Source: an uncultured Alcanivorax sp.
GTDB taxonomy: Bacteria; Pseudomonadota; Gammaproteobacteria; Pseudomonadales; Alcanivoracaceae
Length of the DNA stretch: 64,000 bases
Reading direction: 5' to 3'
NCBI RefSeq assembly: GCF_947258575.1
Contig: NZ_CAMYIV010000010.1
Coordinates: 236,814 to 300,813 of the forward strand
This document shows, one piece after another, positions 56,183 to 63,686 of the stretch; the first letter of the stretch is position 1; every line of letters starts with the position of its first letter. Below the pieces are notes generated by a model that saw only the letters and a list, made by a program, of their open reading frames with translations, was not told the origin of the DNA and did no database searches. A program made the position numbers and the translations under genes.

Positions 56183-56515
56183 AAAAGAAGCGGCGCGCGG
56201 GGCTTATTCGATATTCTGGATCTTCTTGTTGGTTAAAAATTAAAAATATTTTAAAATCAGTATCTTATTGTGCTATTTGCATGGTGATTTTTGCTTTGCC
56301 CACCATGCTGCCCACCACTTTTAAGCCCTTGATTTAGCTTAATGAGCAAATGCGCGGCGCCTTTTTGTCTGCGCGCAACTGGTCAAAATTTAACCGATTT
56401 TTTAGGTTTATGAGGAGGGTTCTCTGCCCCTGCTGTTGCTACTAGAGTGATGATTGTGGCGTGGTTGTCTATGGCACTAGGTGCTATACTTTGACGAGGC
56501 TGGCAAGGGCATGAG
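56183..56515. other. 333-bp AT-rich junction between core genome and island
   Basis: GC drops sharply after the glutamate dehydrogenase stop: AAAAATTAAAAATATTTTAAAAT at about 56235-56257 is typical of acquired DNA. A 9-bp direct repeat TGCCCACCA ... TGCCCACCA spaced by three bases occurs near 56297-56317. No tRNA gene or clear attachment core was found. Probably contains the promoter of the toxin-antitoxin genes that follow. Confidence 0.5.
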
Positions 56516-56890
56516 ATGCGGATATTCAAGAACAGGCCATTCAGTAAGTGGGCATCAAAAGAGGGCTTGAATGACGCCTTGCTGCTTGCGGCGGTTGATG
56601 AAATGGAGCGTGGCCTGATTGATGCGAATTTGGGTGGCCATGTGGTGAAAAAACGTGTGGCTGTCGGTGGCCAAGGCAAAAGCGGAGGGATGAGGACCCT
56701 GCTGGCGTACAGGGTTGGTGATAAGGCCTTCTTTGTTTATGGCTTCGCTAAAAGCGCACGCGCGAATATCTCTGCTGATGAGCTGAGGGCCTTGAAATAT
56801 TTGGCAAAAGAGCTGCTGAGCTATAGCGATAGGGCATTGGCCAAAGCGATAAAGAGTGGTGCGTTAATTGAGGTGAAGAGCGATGAGTAA
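56516..56890 (+). CDS. RelE/HigB-like toxin (COG4737 type)
   Basis: 124 residues. FKNRPFSKWASKEGLNDALLLAAVDEMERGLIDANLGGHVVKKRVAVGGQGKSGGMRTLLAYR and AFFVYGFAKSARANISADELRALKYLAKELL is the pattern of the RelE-like family that pairs with an XRE antitoxin (higB2/relE type mRNA endonucleases). ATG 56516 starts in the AT-rich junction. Toxin-first order and eight-base overlap with the antitoxin are usual for this type. Confidence 0.88.
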   Translation: MRIFKNRPFSKWASKEGLNDALLLAAVDEMERGLIDANLGGHVVKKRVAVGGQGKSGGMRTLLAYRVGDKAFFVYGFAKSARANISADELRALKYLAKELLSYSDRALAKAIKSGALIEVKSDE

Positions 56891-57188
56891 GTCAATACTG
56901 GACGCAGTGCATGAATCGGCGAAAGATCTGCACGAAGCGGGGGTAATGAAAGAGGCGACTCTCCGTGAGTTCGATGCGCTCTGTCTGCCGCCTGTGAAAG
57001 AGTATACGGCGGTGCAGATCAGGCGTATCCGCACTCGAAATCGCGCCAGCCAAGGCGTGTTTGCTGCCTATCTGAATACCAGTGTGTCCACGGTGCAGAA
57101 GTGGGAGCAAGGCCAGAAAAAGCCGAATGGCCCTTCGCTAAAGCTGCTGAATCTGGTGGCGGAAAAGGGGCTGGAAGTGCTGGCCTGA
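56883..57188 (+). CDS. XRE-family antitoxin (HigA-like)
   Basis: 101 residues with a C-terminal helix-turn-helix, RIRTRNRASQGVFAAYLNTSVSTVQKWEQGQKKPNGPSLKLLNLV. It overlaps the toxin gene by eight bases. It should bind the toxin and repress the shared promoter. Confidence 0.88.
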   Translation: MSKSILDAVHESAKDLHEAGVMKEATLREFDALCLPPVKEYTAVQIRRIRTRNRASQGVFAAYLNTSVSTVQKWEQGQKKPNGPSLKLLNLVAEKGLEVLA

Positions 57189-57375
57189 GTGGCTTGTGTG
57201 GGGCGCTCTGGTTACTTGATGCCGAGCGTCCTCCAGCGTCCGTGTTGTCTGCGTAAAACCCATCAGCCCCTTTGCCACTGCCTTCATCGGGCGTAATGCC
57301 TCTACAGCTAGCTTATGGCTCCAAGATTCTGGGTCGCAGCAATACTTGGCAGTCGGGATAGGGGGGGTATGAAAA

Positions 57376-57429
57376 GACATAATAGTGTCTATTTTTTGTT
57401 TTTGTGCAATAATTGGACATCATTGTGTC
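57376..57429. promoter_or_regulatory. Two HipB-type operators upstream of hipBA
   Basis: GACATAATAGTGTC (57376-57389) and GACATCATTGTGTC (57416-57429) match at 12 of 14 positions, each an imperfect inverted repeat GACA(C/T)..(A/G)TGTC. They are 40 bases apart, about four helical turns, so same-face binding by a HipB dimer pair is plausible. They frame the AT-rich promoter TTTTTTGTTTTTGTGCAATAATT. Confidence 0.7.
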
Positions 57430-57443
57430 TGATTTGGAATGAT

Positions 57444-57734
57444 ATGACACCGTCCCTGATTGACGATGCCGATGTCCAGCAGGCATTTGCCGCCCATCTG
57501 CGACATTTGCGCAAGCAGGCCAAGCTGTCTCGCGATGCGCTGGCTGAGCGTAGTGGGGTGCCTGCCTCCACCATCAAGAAATTCGAGCTCACCGGCCAGA
57601 TCTCGTTCCGGCAGTTGCTATTCCTCTGGCAGAGTCTGGACGATTTGCGTCGCCTGTACGCGCTAACTCGTCGCTCCCTTGATCAAGTGGAGATACCATC
57701 CAGTATCGATGAGGTGTTGAGCGATGACCTTTAA
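57444..57734 (+). CDS. hipB: HipB-like XRE antitoxin
   Basis: 96 residues from ATG 57444. The helix-turn-helix is HLRHLRKQAKLSRDALAERSGVPASTIKKFELTGQISFRQLL. It overlaps hipA by 11 bases. As in other hipBA loci it should bind its own promoter, here at the paired GACAT..GTGTC sites. The upstream frame to 57315 covers the operators and is not the start. Confidence 0.87.
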   Translation: MTPSLIDDADVQQAFAAHLRHLRKQAKLSRDALAERSGVPASTIKKFELTGQISFRQLLFLWQSLDDLRRLYALTRRSLDQVEIPSSIDEVLSDDL

Positions 57735-59001
57735 GCCGGTCCGTAAGCTCACGGTGACCCGCACGCTGGCAACGGGGCAGGCAGTGACGGTTGGCGTGCT
57801 GGCGCAGAACCGGCAGGGCGTCTTCTTTCAGTACGATGCCGATTATCTCGGGCGCTTCGGGAACCTGTCGCCCTTTGGCCTGAAGGCAACCACTGAGCTG
57901 CAGCTTGCTCCCAAAAGGCCGCATTCCGGCCTGCATGGCCTGTTCGGCGATAGTCTGCCTGATGGCTGGGGTTCCTTGCTGCAAGACCGTGTGTTCCGTC
58001 AGCATGGTATTCTCCCTGCCCAGATCACCGCCATGGATCGCCTGGCGTTTGTCGGGGCTTCCGGGATGGGGGCCCTGTCATTCTCGCCGACCTCGGAATA
58101 CCGGCTTGCCTCAACCGGCGACATCGACCTGGCGACGCTGGGTATGGAGGCACAGGCGTTTTTTGACGGTCAGACGGAAGAGGTGCTGGCGGATCTGGTG
58201 GCAGCAGGCAGCTCCGGTGGCGCCAGACCCAAGGCGCAGCTCTACATCTCCCCGGATGAGCCAGATCGCTGCCGCACGGTGGCGAGGCCAGGCGATGAGG
58301 CCTGGCTGGTCAAGTTTACCTCCCGGAATCTGCCCCTCGGCCATGAAGAAGGGCTCTGTGAGGCGGTTTATCTGCACCTGGCCGGAAAGCTGGGGCTGGA
58401 GCCGCCTGAGTGGCGATTGTTTGAGGCGCCAGAGCAAAGTGGTGCCCGTGCCTGGCTTGGGGTAAAGCGGTTCGATTGGGTAAGCCATCCCCAAAAGGCA
58501 GGTCGACTCCATATGCACAGTGCCTGTGGCTTGCTGGATGCGGATTTCCGGACGCCCAGCCTGGACTACGAAGATCTGATCAAGGCCAGCCGCCATCTTT
58601 GCCGGTCGCCAGCGGTCGGCAAGCTGCAGTTCCGCAGAGCCATGTTCAACCTGTTTGCCTGCAACCAGGACGACCACAGCAAGAACTGGGCTTTCCTGCA
58701 GGATGATGCCGGCGACTGGGTGCCTGCCCCTTTCTACGATGTGACCTTTAGCCCTCACCCATACCAGGAGCATGCCACTGCCTATGCCGGTTTCGGCAAG
58801 AATCCGCCGCTGAAAGCCATCCAAGCGCTGGCGGCGCGGGCGGGCTACGCCAAATGGGAGCAGGCCCAGCGCGATATTGAGGAGATCGTGACTTTTCTCG
58901 CTGATTTCGCTGTCGTTGCCAGAGATTTCGGAGTGGATAGTGGTGTTGCTGAGCTGATTGACCGGCAGCTTGCTGGTTTGAGGGATGGGTATGGAGGTTA
59001 A
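57724..59001 (+). CDS. hipA: HipA-family Ser/Thr kinase toxin
   Basis: 425 residues, full length. The N-terminal domain ends in GLHGLFGDSLPDGWG; the kinase part has the Gly-rich SSGGARPKAQL, WLVKFTSRN with the ATP-contact Lys, GVKRFDW, and the catalytic loop CNQDDHSKNWAFL with PFYDVTFS as the metal site. All catalytic residues are visible. HipA kinases phosphorylate aminoacyl-tRNA synthetases and cause growth arrest. GC is close to the core genome, higher than in the genes after it, so it may have a separate history. Confidence 0.93.
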   Translation: MTFKPVRKLTVTRTLATGQAVTVGVLAQNRQGVFFQYDADYLGRFGNLSPFGLKATTELQLAPKRPHSGLHGLFGDSLPDGWGSLLQDRVFRQHGILPAQITAMDRLAFVGASGMGALSFSPTSEYRLASTGDIDLATLGMEAQAFFDGQTEEVLADLVAAGSSGGARPKAQLYISPDEPDRCRTVARPGDEAWLVKFTSRNLPLGHEEGLCEAVYLHLAGKLGLEPPEWRLFEAPEQSGARAWLGVKRFDWVSHPQKAGRLHMHSACGLLDADFRTPSLDYEDLIKASRHLCRSPAVGKLQFRRAMFNLFACNQDDHSKNWAFLQDDAGDWVPAPFYDVTFSPHPYQEHATAYAGFGKNPPLKAIQALAARAGYAKWEQAQRDIEEIVTFLADFAVVARDFGVDSGVAELIDRQLAGLRDGYGG

Positions 59002-59053
59002 GCCTGCCCTCTACTCAAGAGGGGCTGAGACCAGGTGCTGTGGCTGTTCCTTC

Positions 59054-59788
59054 TCAGGTTTTCTGTGGTCTGGGTCCTTGATTGGTGCTGCTGTGGTTCT
59101 CGGCTTGAGCAAGTGAGGCCGTCGCTTTTAACTGCTTGCGGAAGTAGTCGAGCAGAGACTGGTGTCTGTGCAGGGCTTCTTGTTTCTCATCTGGTGTTAG
59201 CTCAAGGCTTTCCTCTGCTTGTATGTTAAGGGCGACCTCAAGCTCGACCAGTCTAAACAATATATTGCTCATCTCTTTCTGGGTTTCCGAGAGCTCCGCC
59301 TGGAGCTCTTCATTATGAAATATCAGCTTCGAGCGTTCCTTCTGCAGGTGGTCGAGTTTGCCTGCGGCGGACTCTTCGTGACGCTGAATATGCTCCTGAA
59401 TCGCGTTCTGGATTGCTGCATTCCTGTCTTTGAAATAGCCGACTTCCTCCTTGATTAATCTCTCAACAGTTTCGGAAACACTTGTTCTCTTGGAGAGGTT
59501 GGCAAGCTGTCTTTTCACGCGTGGACTGAGCCTGACTTGGACCACCTGGTTTCCGTGCTTTTTGTCTGATTTGTATCTTCTCCATGCGGCCTTGAGGTTC
59601 ATGAGCTCCTTCTGGCTGCTGCTATTGATGATCAAATAATGAGCGGCATCGAGGAGCGCTGGGCGAAGGTTATATGGGTTTAAAACCTGGATGGGCGCGC
59701 CTTTTCGTCTCAAGTGCTGCTCCAGCCAAGTCAGCATTTCTTGATCATTCGTGAGCCAATCCTCTAGAGGTATTTCTGACCTTGCCAT
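59054..59788 (-). CDS. Ribbon-helix-helix DNA-binding protein with long coiled coil, unrecognised
   Basis: 244 residues. Residues about 80-115 (QVVQVRLSPRVKRQLANLSKRTSVSETVERLIKEEV) have the MetJ/Arc ribbon-helix-helix form: a beta strand with alternating residues then two helices. Residues about 120-235 are a charged heptad-rich coiled coil. The first 75 residues are helical with no known match. The layout recalls plasmid partition or KfrA-like accessory proteins. A palindrome over its -10 suggests it represses itself and the divergent 505-residue protein. Function unknown. Confidence 0.7.
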   Translation of the reverse strand: MARSEIPLEDWLTNDQEMLTWLEQHLRRKGAPIQVLNPYNLRPALLDAAHYLIINSSSQKELMNLKAAWRRYKSDKKHGNQVVQVRLSPRVKRQLANLSKRTSVSETVERLIKEEVGYFKDRNAAIQNAIQEHIQRHEESAAGKLDHLQKERSKLIFHNEELQAELSETQKEMSNILFRLVELEVALNIQAEESLELTPDEKQEALHRHQSLLDYFRKQLKATASLAQAENHSSTNQGPRPQKT

Positions 59789-59812
59789 GCTGAAAACCCC
59801 GAAAAATTAAAT

Positions 59813-59876
59813 AGTACGAGTAAGACGTATTATAGACGTATATTCGTACTGCTAAAAACATGCCATCTGGTATAAT
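59813..59876. promoter_or_regulatory. Divergent promoter region with AGTACGA/TCGTACT operator
   Basis: Palindrome arms AGTACGA (59813-59819) and TCGTACT (59844-59850) enclose two direct copies of AGACGTAT. The minus-strand TATAAT (59834-59829) lies inside; the plus-strand TATAAT (59871-59876) lies 21 bases to the right. Direct and inverted short boxes of this kind suit a ribbon-helix-helix repressor. Confidence 0.6.
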
Positions 59877-59917
59877 TACGACAAATAGAAAGAGATGACA
59901 TATTTCGGGGGGGTTGC

Positions 59918-61435
59918 GTGCTTGGGTTGCTAGGAACATCAGCGGAATTTGATCGGCGGAATGGTCTCGCGTCTATTGCAGGGCCAACCCGTTACTTCTT
60001 GTATCGGCTGCTTTGCGACGATGAGGGGCGTGGCGTTGCGTTTACAGTCCAGGACTATGTCGAGCGCTTTAAGCTAAACGACAGGGTGGTGAGTAAAGCA
60101 ATCCGGGAGTTGTCTGAGAGCGGGGTGTTACAGAAACGATTTGTCGATGGGGGGCTGGGAAAAAGAAGGAGGTGCTTGGAGTTGGAGCCTCAGCTTGAGG
60201 AAGCGCTTGCTGGTCTGGAAAGTGAGCAGCCGGTCGTTGAGCTCCGCAGTCTTGCTGAACATGTGTTAACTGCGACAGGAGATGATACAGGCAAACCAGG
60301 CCAGAAATGGTTGACTCCCTACAATCGTTTGGTGCTGGCGGCGCTGCTGGTTGGGTCCAATTCAGCGGGCGCAGTATATGGGGTTGGGGGGAGTGATCTG
60401 AAGCGCTTGGCGGGCCTGACCGATGACGGATTGAGATCCCAGTTGAGTACGCTGATGCAGCGTGGATACCTTCGAAGCAGGGTTGCAGGAGTAACCGGGA
60501 GGTATTTGTTGGGAATGTCGAAAGGCGCATATTTCATTAACCTCGCTCACCCTGACTTTATGGGTATAGGTGGCGCTGCCTGCTTTCTAATCAGGGAGGC
60601 CAAACTAAGTAGTAAAGAGAATCGGTACCGTACGGCTTTTGGTATGTACAACGCAGCCAAAGTGATTGGTAGTTTGCAGCAGAAGGAGGCGAGGGAGGCT
60701 AATAAATCGGCTAGGTGGAGAGCAGGTGATACGGGAATACTACCTAGCACCCAGACGGCCATGGAATTTGAGAGGGCTTTTACTGCAAGGGGAGAGTTGA
60801 GGGCTCCTTGCAACTTGCATGAGAACTTTCGAGATACTCCCCGTGAGAGATTTTCCCGATACCTGCAGATGCTCATCAACCGATATGCCAGCCTGATTGT
60901 TAATAGTTGCCTACATCATGGAGGCTGGGATGGTAATGATGAAAATGGAGAGCTTCGGACCGAAATAAGGCAGCATTTGGGTACCAAGGCGGCTCAGGCA
61001 CCTTTGGCTGTGGTGGATGCGATTGTCTGTGCTTCAATCCACGAGGCAGTCAGGGTATGGGAAGTTTTGGTTTCGGATGCGGAGATCTGGAGGGTGGTCA
61101 TGTCAGGGGCACGTTGCCTTATACTGCCACTATTTGAAGTGCGGGACGCTCACGTGGTTACTCCTATTGTCTTATCTGGTGAAGGGATTCCTGACGAGAT
61201 GAGGGGGGAGTGCTGGAAAGTGAGCATGCTGCCTGATCTGGGAAGGCGGCTATATAGGCAATCGTACAGGAGGCATGCGGGGAAAGAGCAAGAGTTAGGT
61301 GCTCAGGCCGAATTATGGGGGTTGCGAGGTGTCGGGAAGAGATATCCTCTGAATAAATCACATGGATCCGGCCTGGCTGAAGATGCGAGTTTCAGCAATT
61401 TGGTCACCGGAGCCCCTCCCACTGAAGGCGATTGA
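59918..61435 (+). CDS. 505-residue protein with two winged-helix-like domains, unrecognised
   Basis: GTG start at 59918 behind CGGGGGGG. Residues 18-75 (TRYFLYRLLCDDEGRGVAFTVQDYVERFKLNDRVVSKAIRELSESGVLQKRFV) read as a MarR-like winged helix. Residues about 128-195 (LTPYNRLVLAALLV ... KRLAGLTDDGLRSQLSTLMQRGYLRSR) look like a second. The C-terminal 270 residues (ARWRAGDTG ... RRLYRQSYRRHAG) match nothing I know. It may be a replication initiator or master regulator of the island. Lower GC, divergent from the coiled-coil gene. Confidence 0.65.
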   Translation: MLGLLGTSAEFDRRNGLASIAGPTRYFLYRLLCDDEGRGVAFTVQDYVERFKLNDRVVSKAIRELSESGVLQKRFVDGGLGKRRRCLELEPQLEEALAGLESEQPVVELRSLAEHVLTATGDDTGKPGQKWLTPYNRLVLAALLVGSNSAGAVYGVGGSDLKRLAGLTDDGLRSQLSTLMQRGYLRSRVAGVTGRYLLGMSKGAYFINLAHPDFMGIGGAACFLIREAKLSSKENRYRTAFGMYNAAKVIGSLQQKEAREANKSARWRAGDTGILPSTQTAMEFERAFTARGELRAPCNLHENFRDTPRERFSRYLQMLINRYASLIVNSCLHHGGWDGNDENGELRTEIRQHLGTKAAQAPLAVVDAIVCASIHEAVRVWEVLVSDAEIWRVVMSGARCLILPLFEVRDAHVVTPIVLSGEGIPDEMRGECWKVSMLPDLGRRLYRQSYRRHAGKEQELGAQAELWGLRGVGKRYPLNKSHGSGLAEDASFSNLVTGAPPTEGD

Positions 61436-61616
61436 TTTGGTTTAACCTTTGAGTGGGCTGCAGTCTACAGCTCAGAGATGCTGCGGCTCGTTCAGCTTTG
61501 TGGAAACGGTAATAGTAATGATAAGGCAGGTTGGCCTCTTGGGTATTTACTGTATATCGTAACTCATTGATAAGTATGACCAAAGCACATAACTTCATTA
61601 ATAATTACTCGATAGC

Positions 61617-61657
61617 TACCTCTTATGGAGAATTCCCTCCTCATTTCTTAAGAGGTA
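61617..61657 (+). promoter_or_regulatory. Hairpin that hides the ribosome site of the YagK/YfjJ-like gene
   Basis: TACCTCTTA (61617-61625) pairs perfectly with TAAGAGGTA (61649-61657). The right arm contains the Shine-Dalgarno AAGAGG three to ten bases before ATG 61661. An inner GGAG/CTCC pair strengthens the stem. In the mRNA this would shut the ribosome site, so translation may depend on something opening it. Confidence 0.5.
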
Positions 61658-61660
61658 ATC

Positions 61661-62374
61661 ATGAGAAAGCGTCATCCCGAGAACACCAACCTTACCCTTC
61701 ACCACTCTGGCCCCTGGAATGGATATGACGTCCAGCTACAGCGGGGACCGCTGTTCATTCCGTATCTGGAAAGAATTCATCAGGCCATGGAGCGAGAGGC
61801 AGACCGCCAAGCCAGGACAATGGCCGTAAGGGTGGATCTGAAATTGCCAAGGCACGGCTACATGCGTGATGGCGATCTGTTTGGTTTCTTTATCCAGTCC
61901 CTGCAAGCACAGATTGATGCTGATATGGATCGGCGTAGACGAGAGGGGCGCCGAGGGCCTGCTTGCAAGGTTGGCTATGTCTGTGTGAAGGAGACGGCAG
62001 ATGCCTTCCATCACCATTACCACCTGTGTCTCTTTCTGAATGGAGAGTGCTACCGGGGATTGGGGCGGATGCCAGAGGGGTGCAGGGCCGGAGCTCAGGA
62101 TTTCGACCCTGACTTGCCGGTAGATCCTGCTGCCGGGGAAGCCGACAGTTTGGCCAAGAAAATCGTACTTGCCTGGTCCAGGGCGCTGGGCTTGAGCATG
62201 GAGCAGGCTGTGGGGCTGGTGCACTTCTGTGAAGGCGGAGTGTACTGGGTCAGGCGTGGGTCTATGGAGTGCGATAGCCAGATAGCGGGGCTATTCAATC
62301 GTCTTAGCTACTTTGCCAAGCAGGAGACAAAGCAATTCGGAGACGGAAGCCGGAATCTGCGTTGTAGCCGGTAG
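61661..62374 (+). CDS. YagK/YfjJ-type (inovirus Gp2-like) protein of integrated elements
   Basis: 237 residues. AVRVDLKLPRHGYMRDGDLFGFFIQSLQ, then VGYVCVKETADAFHHHYHLCLFLNGECYRGLG and a late LFNRLSYFAKQETKQFGDGSRNLRCSR is the pattern of the YagK/YfjJ C-terminal family. The His-rich HHHYHLCLFLN resembles the HUH motif of rolling-circle initiators, so a replication role is possible. These proteins occur with AlpA in P4-like and other satellite islands, as here: alpA is 79 bases downstream. Confidence 0.82.
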   Translation: MRKRHPENTNLTLHHSGPWNGYDVQLQRGPLFIPYLERIHQAMEREADRQARTMAVRVDLKLPRHGYMRDGDLFGFFIQSLQAQIDADMDRRRREGRRGPACKVGYVCVKETADAFHHHYHLCLFLNGECYRGLGRMPEGCRAGAQDFDPDLPVDPAAGEADSLAKKIVLAWSRALGLSMEQAVGLVHFCEGGVYWVRRGSMECDSQIAGLFNRLSYFAKQETKQFGDGSRNLRCSR

Positions 62375-62453
62375 GAGATGAGAGGCTGGGTGGTCGTCCG
62401 CCCAGTCTTATTTTACCAACATGCCGCATCTCATGAGATGAAGGAGATTGCTC

Positions 62454-62642
62454 ATGAGAATCATGCGTTTGAAAGAAGTGATGGATACCACCGGCTTGGG
62501 ACGGTCCTACATTTACAAGCTGATTGCGGACGGGGTCTTTCCAAAGCCGGTTCCGTTGGGTGCCCGTGCAACGGGATGGGTCTCGGACGAGGTGGAGTCC
62601 TGGATTCTGGAGAGAATTGGAGAGAGGGATCAGGCAGGGTGA
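62454..62642 (+). CDS. AlpA-family excisionase/transcription regulator
   Basis: 62 residues from ATG 62454, ribosome site AAGGAG. MRLKEVMDTTGLGRSYIYKLIADGVFPKPVPLGARATGWVSDEVESWI is a MerR-like winged helix of the AlpA type. AlpA proteins switch on integrase or act as excision factors in cryptic prophages and islands. A 14-bp palindrome CATCTCATGAGATG (62428-62441) lies immediately before the ribosome site and could be its operator. Confidence 0.92.
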   Translation: MRIMRLKEVMDTTGLGRSYIYKLIADGVFPKPVPLGARATGWVSDEVESWILERIGERDQAG

Positions 62643-62705
62643 TGTCTTTGGTAATGCGGTTGCATTACCATTTGCGTGTCATCCCCCATAGTGCAGGAGG
62701 CGGCC

Positions 62706-63029
62706 ATGGCCACGCTTGAAGTCGAATCCACGCTGACAGATCGGTATCAGACCACCGTGCCGGAAACGGTTCGCCGTGCTCTCAAGCTCAACAAGCGAGA
62801 CAAAATTCAGTATGTCATCCGCCAGAATGGCGAAGTGGTCTTGACGCGGGCTACCAGCGAAGGCGATGACCCGGCTCTGGGGTCGTTCCTGGATTTCCTG
62901 GCGATTGATATCGCCGAGCATCCGGAGCACATCCTTACGGTTGAGGATGCGTTAATGCAGCGTATTCAGTCGCTGACGAAGGGTGTCGAGGTTGATCTGG
63001 ATGCGCCTTTACAGGAAGACGATGAATGA
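62706..63029 (+). CDS. prlF: PrlF antitoxin (AbrB fold)
   Basis: 107 residues from ATG 62706, ribosome site AGGAGG. SpoVT/AbrB swapped-hairpin pattern: STLTDRYQTTVPETVRRALKLNKRDKIQYVIRQNGEVVLTR. The second half is acidic. Overlaps yhaV by four bases (ATGA). Same order as prlF-yhaV of E. coli. Confidence 0.93.
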   Translation: MATLEVESTLTDRYQTTVPETVRRALKLNKRDKIQYVIRQNGEVVLTRATSEGDDPALGSFLDFLAIDIAEHPEHILTVEDALMQRIQSLTKGVEVDLDAPLQEDDE

Positions 63030-63556
63030 GTGGGAGGCAATCGACCACTCTAACTATCAGTGGGTGGGCGGTTTACGCTCACCCATTATTTATGGAACAG
63101 CTTGAAACCCTGGCAAGACAAGTCGAAAGTCACAAAGAAAAAAATGCCGAGGGGTTCGCCAAGAAAAATGCTACCAAGCGATTGGCTGCGATTGCCAAGT
63201 TAGCATTCGAGGTTATCCCGCAGGACCCTGCAAGGCCGGAGTACCGTCAGGGTGGTACGCTTGGCGCTGATCACAAGCACTGGTTCCGCGCGAAGTTTTT
63301 TCAGCAATACCGGTTATTCTTTCGTTATCACGCCTCAAGCAAGGTGATTGTCTATGCTTGGGTAAATGATGAGGGCACCAAGCGGGCGTATGAGAGCTCC
63401 GATGATGCCTGCCGGGTTTTCCGCAAGATGTTGAAAAGTGGCCACCCTCCCGATGATTGGGATCAGCTTTTGATCGAAGTAAGACGGGATGAGCAGAGTC
63501 AGGAAGCCATGCGTTCCCTAGCCGAGCAAGCCCAAAATCAGGACATGGGTTACTGA
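63026..63556 (+). CDS. yhaV: YhaV ribonuclease toxin
   Basis: 176 residues. GWAVYAHPLFMEQLETLARQVE, then EVIPQDPARPEYRQGGTLGADHKHWFRAKFFQQYRLFFRYHASSKVIVYAWVNDEGTKRAYES is the YhaV signature, a RelE-like mRNA endonuclease. The Arg and His residues of the central RAKFFQQYRLFFRYH are the expected catalytic ones. Full length, so probably active. Confidence 0.93.
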   Translation: MSGRQSTTLTISGWAVYAHPLFMEQLETLARQVESHKEKNAEGFAKKNATKRLAAIAKLAFEVIPQDPARPEYRQGGTLGADHKHWFRAKFFQQYRLFFRYHASSKVIVYAWVNDEGTKRAYESSDDACRVFRKMLKSGHPPDDWDQLLIEVRRDEQSQEAMRSLAEQAQNQDMGY

Positions 63557-63686
63557 TCTTCTTTGCCGTTGTTTCGAGTTCGCAAATTCTCTTGATGTTG
63601 TAGGGTTTTGCCATCCCGAATATGTATAAGAAGAGTTTGTGCACCAACCTGAAGTGGGCTGATCGACTAACTGATTCTGTGGAGAA

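Noticed and set aside
56183..56515. tRNA gene as island attachment site
   Set aside because: No cloverleaf, TTCRA box or CCA-type end was found in the junction.
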